A DNA stretch of 7,299 nt from an uncultured Collinsella sp. (GCA_905198825.1 CAJKEF010000054.1:1-7299), one strand, 5' to 3'. Shown: positions 1 through 6,021, numbered from the stretch's first letter. Notes: a model not told the origin generated them from the letters alone. Translations and numbers: made by a program.

Positions 1-2
1 GC

Positions 3-701
3 GGTGGACGTGCCCCACAGAACAATGGACTCGATCCGCGCATCATCTACGCCGGCATCGGTGCCGTGGCGCTTTTGTTGATTCTGCTCATTGTGGTCCT
101 CCTGCGTGGCTGCGGCTCTTCTGCACCCGAGTCGACGCCCGAGACGCCCGCGGCCACCAAGACGACGACCAAGAAGTCATCCAAGAAGACCGAATCTGTT
201 GACGAGGATGAAGGCACCGACGAGGCGACGGATTCTGCCGATTCCGATGCCGCCAAGGCTACGGCGAAAAAGAAAGAGGACGAGGTCATCAAGGTCAAGG
301 TCTCCGTTGCCAAGGGCAAGACCGCCTGGATCGAGGTCAAGGTCGACGGTAAATCGGTCTTTGGCGCCCAGGCAACCGGTCCCTTCGAGCAGGAGTACAC
401 GCCCGAGTCCTCGATCGAGATCACCACGTCCAAGCCCTCCGATGTCACGGTTACCAAGAACGGTGAAAAGGTTCGCTACGACACCAAGACATCGGGCGTG
501 GCACGCGTGACCATTACCGTTCCCAAGAAGGAGACCACTGACTCCGAAGACGGCGAGAGTGCCGACGGCACCGATACTGCAGACGGCACCGACCCTCAGT
601 CTACCGACGGTACCGACGCCCAGTCTACCGACGGTACCGACACGGCATTCGACGGCCAGACAGCAAACGATTCAGATGACTATTCGTACGACAGCTACTA
701 A
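3..701 (+). CDS. RodZ-like membrane protein, C-terminal part (start lies upstream of window)
   Basis: Partial gene. The frame is open from the left edge, so the first 232 visible residues are the C-terminal part of a longer protein; the GTG at 66 lies inside the membrane segment and is unlikely to be the real start. Visible order: a short Gly/Pro/Asn stretch, one hydrophobic segment (about visible residues 14-34, ending at RGCGSS), an acidic/Lys/Thr-rich linker, then a beta-rich domain (about bases 285-525) with the pattern of the RodZ C-terminal DUF4115 domain: a Trp followed by alternating 'EVKVDGK', and later 'VTVTKNGEKV'. The tail is Asp/Thr/Gly-rich with repeats and ends in Asp/Tyr/Ser. 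In RodZ proteins a cytoplasmic helix-turn-helix domain precedes the membrane helix and links MreB to cell-shape control; that domain would be off-window, so the RodZ role is inferred. The outer part probably lies outside the membrane. yajQ follows after 26 bases. Confidence 0.75.
   Translation, partial: GGRAPQNNGLDPRIIYAGIGAVALLLILLIVVLLRGCGSSAPESTPETPAATKTTTKKSSKKTESVDEDEGTDEATDSADSDAAKATAKKKEDEVIKVKVSVAKGKTAWIEVKVDGKSVFGAQATGPFEQEYTPESSIEITTSKPSDVTVTKNGEKVRYDTKTSGVARVTITVPKKETTDSEDGESADGTDTADGTDPQSTDGTDAQSTDGTDTAFDGQTANDSDDYSYDSY
597..641 (+). repeat. Two exact 21-base direct repeats in the acidic tail of the RodZ-like gene
   Basis: Bases 597-617 and 621-641 are identical, beginning cagtctaccg and ending acggtaccgac. 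The period is 24 bases, so each unit is eight codons and frame is kept. The protein reads QSTDGTDA then QSTDGTDT, and weaker ADGTD units (about 560-594) precede them. This is a low-complexity Asp/Gly/Thr tail, probably exposed outside the membrane. Because the period is a multiple of three, units could be gained or lost without breaking the gene; that is inference. Confidence 0.85.
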
Positions 702-727
702 GGCTCCCCGTACCGAAAGGAAGAACC

Positions 728-1225
728 ATGGCTAAAGATTCCAGCTTCGACGTTGTGTCCGAGGTCAACATGCAGGAGGTCGATAACGCCTTCCAGCAGA
801 CCACTCGCGAGATCTCCCAGCGCTATGACCTCAAGGACTCCGGCGCCACCATCGAGCTTTCGAAGGGCGACAAGCTCTTTACGATCAATGCTCCGGCCGA
901 TTTTGTCTCCAAGCAGATCATCGACGTGTTGAGCTCTAAGCTCATCAAGCGTGGCATCGACCTCAAGGCTGTCTCTTGGGACGCGCCGCAGGCGGCTTCG
1001 GGCGGTACCGTGCGCGTGCTCGGCCATATCGTCGAGGGCATTGACCAGGCGACCGCCAAGAAGATCAATAAGGACATCAAGGATCAAAAGCTCAAGGTCA
1101 AGGTGACCATCGAGGCCGATAAACTGCGCGTTACCTCGGCCTCTAAGGATGCGCTTCAGACGGTGATTCAGTTCCTGCGCGACCAGGACTACGGCCAGCC
1201 GCTGCAGTTTACCAACTACCGCTAA
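728..1225 (+). CDS. yajQ: YajQ family nucleotide-binding protein (UPF0234)
   Basis: A 165-residue soluble protein that matches the YajQ family along its whole length; family members are about 160-165 residues. Family landmarks seen: the N-terminal 'SFDVVSEVN' followed by a helix and 'SQRYDLKDS', the central 'LSSKLIKRGID', 'KKINKDIKDQKLKVKV' in the second half, and the C-terminal 'DYGQPLQFTNYR'. The fold is two ferredoxin-like halves. Members bind nucleotides, and the Xanthomonas homologue has been reported as a cyclic di-GMP effector; the role here is not known and cyclic di-GMP binding should not be assumed. The start is set by the ATG at 728, with a GAAAGGAAG ribosome-binding site just upstream (715-723). 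It sits 26 bases after the RodZ-like gene and 26 bases before rimO, so it is probably cotranscribed with both. Confidence 0.95.
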   Translation: MAKDSSFDVVSEVNMQEVDNAFQQTTREISQRYDLKDSGATIELSKGDKLFTINAPADFVSKQIIDVLSSKLIKRGIDLKAVSWDAPQAASGGTVRVLGHIVEGIDQATAKKINKDIKDQKLKVKVTIEADKLRVTSASKDALQTVIQFLRDQDYGQPLQFTNYR

Positions 1226-1251
1226 TTTACTCGAAAGGACCGCTTTCCAAC

Positions 1252-2601
1252 ATGGATACTCCGTTGGGTTCCGTACTCTATATCACGCTTGGCTGCGCCA
1301 AGAACGAGGTCGATACCGACCGCATGCGTTCGCTGTTGACCGCCGCGGGCTACGAGGAGGCATTCGATCCGCAGGATGCCGATATCGCCATCGTCAACAC
1401 GTGCTCGTTTCTCGCCTCGGCGACGTCCGAGAGCATCGAGACCACGCTCGAGCTCGCTAACGAGGTGCAGGACGGCGTTCGCGCCTGTCCCATCGTCATG
1501 TGCGGCTGCGTGCCGTCACGCTACGGCGACGACTTGCCTGACGAGCTGCCCGAGGTCGCTGCCTTTGTGAAGGCCGACGAGGAGGACGGCATCGTGGCGG
1601 TCATCGATGGCGTACTGGGTGTCGAGCGTGAGATCGCAGCCTATATTCCGCAGGTCAAGCGCACTGTCGAGGGCGCTGTCGCCTACGTCAAGATCTCCGA
1701 TGGCTGCAATCGTTTTTGCAGCTTCTGCATGATCCCCTACATTCGCGGTCGCTATCATTCGCGCAATGCTGAGAGCATTATCTCCGAGGTGCGCGACCTG
1801 GTTGCCGGCGGTGTGCGCGAGATCGTGCTGATCGGCCAGGACACGGGTATTTGGGGCACCGACTTTGCCGACGAGGACGTCGCCGAGGGCTCGCCGCGCA
1901 ATCTGGCACAGCTGCTGCGTGCCGTCGCTGAGGCCGTGCGCCCGCACAACGTCTGGGTCCGCGTGCTCTATCTGCAGCCCGAGGGCATGACCGACGAGCT
2001 TATCGAGACGATTCGCGATACGCCCGAGGTGCTTCCCTATATCGATATCCCCGTGCAGCACTGCGACGCGCGCATCCTCAAGGCCATGCGTCGCTCCGGT
2101 TCGCGCCAGGAGCTCGAGGACCTGTTCCGCGACCTTCGCGAGCGCATCCCCGGTATCGTGATTCGCTCCACGGCCATGGTCGGCTTCCCGACCGAGACCG
2201 ACGACGAGTTTCGTGATCTTATCGACTTTATGGACACCGTCGGCTTTGACTACACGAGCGTCTTTGCCTACTCGCAGGAGGAGGGCAGCCTGGCCGCTAA
2301 GATGGAGGGTCAGGTCGACGAAGAGGTCAAGCTCGAGCGCGCCCAGGAGGCCATGGACCTGGCCGAGTCGCTCGGTTTTGCCGCCACCGCCGCACATGTG
2401 GGCGAGCGCTCCCAGGTGATCGTCGACGGTATCGAAGAAACCGAGGACGGCGCCGAGCTGATCGGCCATGCCTGGTTCCAGGCGCCCGATTCCGATGGCG
2501 CGGTGCACTTGGATGCCAGCGAGGCATCTGTGGGCGATATTCTGACGGTCGAGTTTACCGATAGCTTCTGCTATGAGCTTATCGGCCATGTTGTGGAGTA
2601 G
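1252..2601 (+). CDS. rimO: Ribosomal protein S12 methylthiotransferase RimO
   Basis: Radical SAM enzyme that adds a methylthio group to the beta carbon of a conserved aspartate of ribosomal protein S12. At 449 residues it is close to the usual length of about 440. Domains in order: the N-terminal UPF0004 domain with three cluster-binding cysteines (Cys15 in LGCAKNEVD, Cys51 in NTCSFL, Cys86 in GCVPSRY); the radical SAM core with the CxxxCxxC motif at Cys152, Cys156 and Cys159 (GCNRFCSFC) for the second 4Fe-4S cluster; and a C-terminal TRAM domain from about residue 380 that would contact S12. LGCAKNEVD and the overall sequence favour RimO over its tRNA-modifying paralogue MiaB. The ATG at 1252 has a GAAAGGA site at 1233-1239, a slightly long spacing of 12 bases. 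The stop codon is 9 bases before the pgsA start, which suggests coupled translation. Confidence 0.96.
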   Translation: MDTPLGSVLYITLGCAKNEVDTDRMRSLLTAAGYEEAFDPQDADIAIVNTCSFLASATSESIETTLELANEVQDGVRACPIVMCGCVPSRYGDDLPDELPEVAAFVKADEEDGIVAVIDGVLGVEREIAAYIPQVKRTVEGAVAYVKISDGCNRFCSFCMIPYIRGRYHSRNAESIISEVRDLVAGGVREIVLIGQDTGIWGTDFADEDVAEGSPRNLAQLLRAVAEAVRPHNVWVRVLYLQPEGMTDELIETIRDTPEVLPYIDIPVQHCDARILKAMRRSGSRQELEDLFRDLRERIPGIVIRSTAMVGFPTETDDEFRDLIDFMDTVGFDYTSVFAYSQEEGSLAAKMEGQVDEEVKLERAQEAMDLAESLGFAATAAHVGERSQVIVDGIEETEDGAELIGHAWFQAPDSDGAVHLDASEASVGDILTVEFTDSFCYELIGHVVE

Positions 2602-2610
2602 GAGAGCATC

Positions 2611-3249
2611 GTGGCAAACGAGAGCAATAAGGAACTGACGAGTGTTTGGACGCCCGCCAACATCGTGACGTGCGTTCGCATCGTTTTTATCCCGGTGTTC
2701 ATGATCGTGTCGGCGCTTTCTCACACGAGTGTTGCCGGTACGGATTGGAGCACCTTCGACGGCCCGCTCGCCGCCGCTGCCTTCATTCTGTATGTGATCC
2801 TGTCGTGCACCGATAAGGTCGACGGTTATCTGGCGCGTTCGCGCAACGAGATCACCGACTTCGGTAAATTCTTGGACCCCATCGCCGATAAGCTGCTCGT
2901 GTTTTCGGCCCTGCTGCTGTTCTTGGATTTTGGCGCGGTGACCGTGTGGTCCGTGTTTATTATCCTGTTCCGTGAGCTTCTGGTGAGCGCCCTTCGCATG
3001 GTCGCGAGTGCGGCCGGTGTGGTCGTTGCGGCCGATAAGCTCGGCAAGTACAAGACGGCGACCACGATGGTCTCCATCTGCGGCTATCTGTGCGTCTTTG
3101 CGATGGCCGGCCTCCAGTTTGGGCCTGCGGAGCTGTTGCTCGGTGTCTATGGCGTCTCACGCTTCCTGTACGCTGTTGCCGTTGTCCTGACCGTTATCTC
3201 GGGCGCTCAGTACTTCTGGAACTGCCGCAAGATCGTCTTTTCGGTCTAG
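2611..3249 (+). CDS. pgsA: CDP-diacylglycerol--glycerol-3-phosphate 3-phosphatidyltransferase (PgsA)
   Basis: Integral membrane enzyme that makes phosphatidylglycerophosphate from CDP-diacylglycerol and glycerol 3-phosphate, the committed step to phosphatidylglycerol and cardiolipin. The CDP-alcohol phosphatidyltransferase signature D-x2-D-G-x2-A-R-x8-G-x3-D-x3-D is complete, with Asp68, Asp71, Gly72, Ala75, Arg76, Gly85, Asp89 and Asp93. Further PgsA-type features are the N-terminal 'TPANIVTCVRI', 'FGKFLDPIADK', 'RELLVSALR' (121-129) and 'LGKYKT' (144-149). Five or six hydrophobic segments are visible (about 16-36, 52-66, 95-119, 124-141, 153-170 and 175-199). The length, 212 residues, is slightly above the roughly 180-200 of typical members. 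Translation starts at GTG 2611 behind AGGAGA (2600-2605), which overlaps the rimO stop codon. A related phosphatidyltransferase (for example for inositol phosphate) is possible but less likely given the PgsA-like second half. Confidence 0.92.
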   Translation: MANESNKELTSVWTPANIVTCVRIVFIPVFMIVSALSHTSVAGTDWSTFDGPLAAAAFILYVILSCTDKVDGYLARSRNEITDFGKFLDPIADKLLVFSALLLFLDFGAVTVWSVFIILFRELLVSALRMVASAAGVVVAADKLGKYKTATTMVSICGYLCVFAMAGLQFGPAELLLGVYGVSRFLYAVAVVLTVISGAQYFWNCRKIVFSV

Positions 3250-3252
3250 GTT

Positions 3253-3792
3253 ATGGTAGGCATGACGGACTCTTTTGAGCAGATTTCTGCACATAACGAG
3301 GAGCTGGCGCGCGATATTGTCGAGCGCGCGAGCGCTCGGGGCGTGACGGTTTCGACGGCGGAGTCGCTGACGGCGGGCATGATCGCCTCGACGATCGCCG
3401 ATATCCCCGGTGCCTCGGCGGTGCTGCGCGGCGGTGCGGTGACGTACTGCGACGAGATTAAGCATCGCGTGCTCGGCGTTAAGCAAGAGACACTCGACAG
3501 CTATACCGCGGTGTCGTATCAGACGGCGCGCGAGATGGCTGCCGGTTCGCTGGAGCTGTATCAGAGCGATATTGCAGTGAGCGCAACGGGTTATGCCGGC
3601 CCCGGTGGAGGGACCGAGGACGATCCGGCTGGCACTTTTTATATTGGCTGGGCGTATCGCTCGGCCGATGGGGGAGTGCCGATCGCGGACTCCATTCGTT
3701 GTCGCTATGAGGGCGATCGTTCGTGTGTTCGTGCCCATGCGGTCGCGGAGGCATTGGGTCGCATTGTCCTTGTGTTCAACTCTATGGAATAG
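3253..3792 (+). CDS. cinA: Stand-alone CinA C-terminal domain / nicotinamide-nucleotide amidohydrolase (PncC type)
   Basis: A 179-residue protein that is only the C-terminal domain of CinA, as in E. coli PncC (about 165 residues); the N-terminal molybdopterin-binding-like domain of full CinA is absent. The domain deamidates nicotinamide mononucleotide to nicotinate mononucleotide in pyridine nucleotide salvage. Motifs seen: AESLTAG at 36-42 (catalytic-serine motif, usually AES-C-TGG; here Leu replaces the usual Cys), 'VTYCDEIK' at 63-70 with Tyr65 and Lys70, and 'TGYAGPGGGTEDDPAGT' at 112-128. The gap from pgsA is three bases and neither possible start has a good ribosome-binding site: ATG 3253 (AGG only two bases away) or the in-frame ATG 3262. 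Translational coupling to pgsA is likely. The cinA-recA order is common in bacteria, but here a terminator and a separate recA promoter lie between them. Confidence 0.92.
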   Translation: MVGMTDSFEQISAHNEELARDIVERASARGVTVSTAESLTAGMIASTIADIPGASAVLRGGAVTYCDEIKHRVLGVKQETLDSYTAVSYQTAREMAAGSLELYQSDIAVSATGYAGPGGGTEDDPAGTFYIGWAYRSADGGVPIADSIRCRYEGDRSCVRAHAVAEALGRIVLVFNSME

Positions 3793-3799
3793 ACGTGTT

Positions 3800-3823
3800 T
3801 TAAGGGGCCTCCGGGCCCCTTAA
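3800..3823 (+). terminator. Strong GC-rich hairpin ending the RodZ-like-to-cinA unit
   Basis: Perfect 10-base-pair stem: TTAAGGGGCC (3800-3809) pairs with GGCCCCTTAA (3814-3823) around a TCCG loop. It starts eight bases after the cinA stop. The T-run after the stem is poor (TTGTGG), so a fully factor-independent terminator is likely but not certain; the A/T pairs at the stem base may partly supply the weak RNA-DNA hybrid. No gene on the other strand converges here, so a bidirectional role is not needed. Confidence 0.8.
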
Positions 3824-3898
3824 TTGTGGAGATAGGGACCTCAGAATAATTTAGCGTTTGTGCTTGTCATAGGTGCATTTTTGCCTGCCTTGTTCCTA

Positions 3899-3964
3899 TT
3901 TGGCCCTTTATGGTCAAGCATTTGGTCAGTGTTTGGTCGGCGATTGGTTGGGTTTTGGAAAGGT
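3899..3964. repeat. Series of six TTGG-type motifs about 11 bases apart
   Basis: TGG occurs at 3901, 3911, 3923, 3934, 3945 and 3956, at intervals of 10, 12, 11, 11 and 11 bases. Most units read TTTGG or ATTGG followed by T or TC: TTTGGCCC, TATGGTCA, TTTGGTCA, TTTGGTCG, ATTGGTTG and TTTGGAAA. The interval is close to one DNA helical turn, so the motifs would lie on one face. The series ends about 27 bases before the recA -35 box. I do not recognise the motif; it could be a protein-binding array, or a chance product of a T/G-rich gap. Confidence 0.45.
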
Positions 3965-3990
3965 CGGCTGCATATGATTTATCTGAACGG

Positions 3991-4019
3991 TTGACCACGA
4001 ACAGCCGTTCGTTTATTAT
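3991..4019 (+). promoter_or_regulatory. recA promoter (-35 and -10 boxes)
   Basis: TTGACC at 3991-3996 is a five-of-six match to the -35 consensus. After exactly 17 bases comes TATTAT at 4014-4019, a five-of-six match to the -10 consensus. The transcript would begin near 4026, giving a very short leader of about 24 bases that contains the recA ribosome-binding site. The spacer is almost filled by the SOS palindrome listed separately, so repressor binding would block polymerase directly. Confidence 0.85.
3997..4012. promoter_or_regulatory. LexA-type SOS box in the recA promoter
   Basis: ACGAACAGCCGTTCGT is a perfect palindrome with six-base arms around a four-base centre (AGCC). Its core, CGAAC-N4-GTTCG, is the operator recognised by LexA of Gram-positive bacteria and actinobacteria. 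It lies between the -35 and -10 boxes of the recA promoter. RecA filaments promote LexA self-cleavage, so this site would place recA, and probably recX, under its own SOS feedback. lexA itself is not in the window. Confidence 0.92.
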
Positions 4020-4036
4020 CGATGCAGGTTGTTAAG

Positions 4037-4042
4037 AGGAGG
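4037..4042 (+). promoter_or_regulatory. recA ribosome-binding site that fixes the start
   Basis: AGGAGG, the full Shine-Dalgarno core, lies seven bases before ATG 4050. This rules out the in-frame TTG at 4029, which lies upstream of the site and would add seven residues unlike RecA. Confidence 0.95.
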
Positions 4043-4049
4043 GCTATTC

Positions 4050-5198
4050 ATGGCCAAGAATTCAGGTCCCGTACGTACCGTTCATGCTCGCACGACGGGT
4101 AAAGAGCGCGATGAGATGATCGCCACCACCAAGGCCGAGATCGAGAAGAAATTCGGCCAGGGTTCCATCATGAGGTACGGCGACGGTGGCCCCGAGCTCG
4201 AGGTCGAGGCCATCCCTACGGGCGCTCTGGCACTCGATGCCGCTCTGGGTATCGGCGGTGTGCCGCGCGGCCGAATCGTCGAGATCTACGGTCCCGAGTC
4301 CTCCGGTAAGACGACGCTTTCGCTCGAGATCCTTGCAGAAGCGCAGGCCATGGGTGGTGTCGTTGCATTTATCGATGCCGAGCACGCGCTTGATCCCACC
4401 TATGCTGCGCGCATCGGCGTCGATATCGACGAGGTCCTGATTTCCCAGCCCGACACAGGCGAGCAGGCGCTCGAGATCGTCGATATGCTTGTGCGCTCCG
4501 GTGCCATCGACGCCATCGTCGTCGACTCTGTTGCCGCCTTGACTCCGCGTGCCGAAATCGAGGGCGAGATCGGTGACACGACGGTGGGTCTGCAGGCTCG
4601 CTTGATGAGCCAGGCGCTCCGCAAGCTTGCCGGCTCGCTTGCCAAGTCCAACACGACCTGCATCTTCATTAACCAGCTGCGCGAGAAGATCGGCGTCATG
4701 TTCGGCAACCCCGAGACTACGACGGGCGGCCGCGCCCTCAAGTTCTTCTCGTCGGTGCGCATCGATATTCGTCGCATCGACAGCATTAAGCTTAAGGACG
4801 AGGTTATCGGTAACCGCGTGCGCGCCAAGGTCGTTAAGAACAAGGTGGCAGCTCCGTTCCGTTCTGCTGAGTTCGACATCATGTACGGTACGGGCATCTC
4901 TAAGGAGGGCTCGATTCTGGACATGGCTGTCGAGTGCGGCATCTGCAAGAAGATGGGCTCCTGGTTTGCCTATGGCGAGGACAAGCTCGGCAACGGTCGC
5001 GAGGCCGCCAAGGCTTTCCTGCGCGAACACCCCGATTGCGCCGACGAGATTGAGCATAAGGTTCGCCTTGCCTGCGGACTTGAGTTTGATGACGATGCTC
5101 CGTCCGAGGTCGAGCTGACCGATCAGCCTGCGCCTGAGGAGTTTGATGAGCTTTACGCCATCGATGGTTCTGCTATGCTCGATGATGACGACGAGTAG
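4050..5198 (+). CDS. recA: Recombinase RecA
   Basis: ATP-dependent DNA strand-exchange protein and co-protease for LexA cleavage. It is 382 residues long against about 350 for E. coli RecA; the extra length is in the N-terminus and the acidic tail. Seen in order: an N-terminal helical region; Walker A GPESSGKT at 81-88; 'FIDAEHALDP' after it; Walker B 'AIVVDSVAAL' with Asp159; loop L1 around 'EGEIGDTTVGLQARLMSQ'; 'FINQLREKIGVMFGNPETTTGG' (split here by description only: the FINQLR segment leads into the DNA-binding loop L2 around NPETTTGGRALKFF); and an acidic tail ending LDDDDE. All key residues are intact and there is no intein. Expression should be high and damage-inducible, from the SOS-controlled promoter and a strong ribosome-binding site. 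recX follows 11 bases after the stop. Confidence 0.99.
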   Translation: MAKNSGPVRTVHARTTGKERDEMIATTKAEIEKKFGQGSIMRYGDGGPELEVEAIPTGALALDAALGIGGVPRGRIVEIYGPESSGKTTLSLEILAEAQAMGGVVAFIDAEHALDPTYAARIGVDIDEVLISQPDTGEQALEIVDMLVRSGAIDAIVVDSVAALTPRAEIEGEIGDTTVGLQARLMSQALRKLAGSLAKSNTTCIFINQLREKIGVMFGNPETTTGGRALKFFSSVRIDIRRIDSIKLKDEVIGNRVRAKVVKNKVAAPFRSAEFDIMYGTGISKEGSILDMAVECGICKKMGSWFAYGEDKLGNGREAAKAFLREHPDCADEIEHKVRLACGLEFDDDAPSEVELTDQPAPEEFDELYAIDGSAMLDDDDE

Positions 5199-5209
5199 CG
5201 GTTACGCTC

Positions 5210-5902
5210 ATGTCGTATACGGTGACCGAGGCCACGGTCGTCTTTCCCGATAAGAAGGCGGCCTCCTCGTTTTCGAGCGGGTATGCGTCCAAAAAGCCTT
5301 GCGCACATATCGATTGTGAGCTTGAGGACGGTTTTGAGCGGTCCATTTGGATTCCCGTGCGGGTTGCGCGCCTGTATGTCAAAAACCGCCCCGATCTTCC
5401 CTGTGATTGGGACAACTTTCGTGAGGCGGTGCAGCTCATCGAGCGTAAATGTGCACTTACCATGGTGACTGAGATGTTATCGCGCCGCGACCATGCGACG
5501 GGTGAGGTCCGTGACAAGCTGGCTTGCTATGGGTTTCGCGCGGCCGCGATTGATTTCGCCGTCCAGCGTGCCACTGAGTATCGCTTTTTAGATGAGAACC
5601 GCTTTTGCTCGTACTTTATCGAGGAACGCAAACGGCGCGGTTGGGGACAGCGCAAAATCGAGACCGAGCTCAAGCGCCGTCATGTCGTGCTCGATGACAT
5701 TCCCGGTTATCCCGAGGAATATTTTGCCGTCGAAGACGATTTGACGCGTGCGTCAGCCCTGCTCGCCAAGCGGCGTGTTCCAGAGACGCGCGGATTCGAA
5801 AAACTGGTTCGGTTTTTGATGGGCAAGGGCTTCTCGTATCACATCGCCGCCGATGCCGTTAAGGCACGCCTCGATGCCGAATGCGAGGAATGTGCGCTTT
5901 AG
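5210..5902 (+). CDS. recX: Regulatory protein RecX
   Basis: Small helical protein that binds RecA filaments and modulates, usually inhibits, strand exchange and co-protease activity. The RecX core runs from about residue 83 to the end, with three-helix repeats: 'LSRRDHATGEVRDKLACYGF' region (90-109), 'FLDENRFCSYFIEERKRRGW' region (126-145), 'KIETELKRRHV' (149-159), and a final repeat around 'RFLMGKGFSYHIAADAVKAR' (201-220). At 230 residues it is longer than E. coli RecX (166) because of an N-terminal extension of about 80 residues, as in some Gram-positive homologues; I recognise no separate domain there. Start ATG 5210 lacks a clear ribosome-binding site, so translation is probably weak and coupled to recA. 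That would fit the low RecX to RecA ratio needed. It is most likely cotranscribed with recA under SOS control. Confidence 0.94.
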   Translation: MSYTVTEATVVFPDKKAASSFSSGYASKKPCAHIDCELEDGFERSIWIPVRVARLYVKNRPDLPCDWDNFREAVQLIERKCALTMVTEMLSRRDHATGEVRDKLACYGFRAAAIDFAVQRATEYRFLDENRFCSYFIEERKRRGWGQRKIETELKRRHVVLDDIPGYPEEYFAVEDDLTRASALLAKRRVPETRGFEKLVRFLMGKGFSYHIAADAVKARLDAECEECAL

Positions 5903-5916
5903 GCGTATGCGTTTTG

Positions 5917-5967
5917 TGGCCCTGCCGTTCACCGCGTTTTAGCCGCCGTGCTGGGGCCATTTATTTG
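5917..5967 (+). terminator. Possible recX terminator
   Basis: TGGCCC (5917-5922) pairs with GGGCCA (5954-5959), extendable by two G-T pairs, around a large loop of about 30 bases with little internal pairing. The right arm is followed by TTTATTT (5960-5966), a fair T-run. The large loop weakens the case. The T-run runs into the -35 box of the rny promoter, so terminator and promoter are closely packed. Confidence 0.4.
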
Positions 5968-5993
5968 ACAGTTGTTGTGGTTCAACGTACGAT
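5965..5993 (+). promoter_or_regulatory. rny promoter
   Basis: A perfect -35 box TTGACA (5965-5970), a 17-base spacer, then TACGAT (5988-5993), a five-of-six match to the -10 consensus. The transcript would start near 6000 and carry a leader of about 160 nt before rny. This is the strongest vegetative-type promoter in the window, and it suggests rny is expressed independently of recA-recX. Confidence 0.85.
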
Positions 5994-6004
5994 AAACACT
6001 GTCA
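5966..6004. repeat. Seven-base inverted repeat flanking the rny promoter (candidate operator)
   Basis: TGACAGT (5966-5972) is the exact reverse complement of ACTGTCA (5998-6004). The left arm overlaps the -35 box and the right arm covers the predicted transcription start. The arm centres are 32 bases apart, about three helical turns. A regulator could bind both arms on one face of the DNA. Part of the left arm is constrained by the -35 consensus, so chance is not excluded. Confidence 0.4.
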
Positions 6005-6021
6005 TTTGCTTTGTGATATGT

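Noticed and set aside
66..701. Complete secreted lipoprotein starting at GTG 66 (hydrophobic start followed by Cys, 'LLRGCGSS').
   Set aside because: The frame is open to the window edge and the GTG falls inside the hydrophobic segment with no ribosome-binding site. The Cys context has Arg at -2 and is a poor lipobox, while the downstream DUF4115-like domain points to a single-pass RodZ-like protein.
1516..2724. Long open frames on the reverse strand across rimO, recA and rny (for example 1516-2724, 4062-5057 and 6043-7293).
   Set aside because: They mirror strongly conserved genes on the + strand, lack ribosome-binding sites, and are a common by-product of GC-rich codon use.
3972..3978. TATGAT as an additional -10 box upstream of recA.
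   Set aside because: No -35-like sequence lies 16-18 bases upstream; the nearest TTGG motifs are at 12 or 23 bases.
3910..4035. Small 41-codon ORF from ATG 3910 in the gap before recA.
   Set aside because: No ribosome-binding site precedes it, and it runs through the recA promoter, the SOS box and the TTGG series. The open frame is probably chance.
4029..4049. TTG 4029 as the recA start, adding seven residues.
   Set aside because: The AGGAGG site at 4037-4042 lies inside that extension and is ideally placed for ATG 4050, which gives the normal RecA start MAKNS.
5797..5811. Second SOS-like site inside recX (CGAAA then GTTCG).
   Set aside because: The half-sites are imperfect and the spacing is five rather than four bases; it lies within coding sequence with no promoter nearby.
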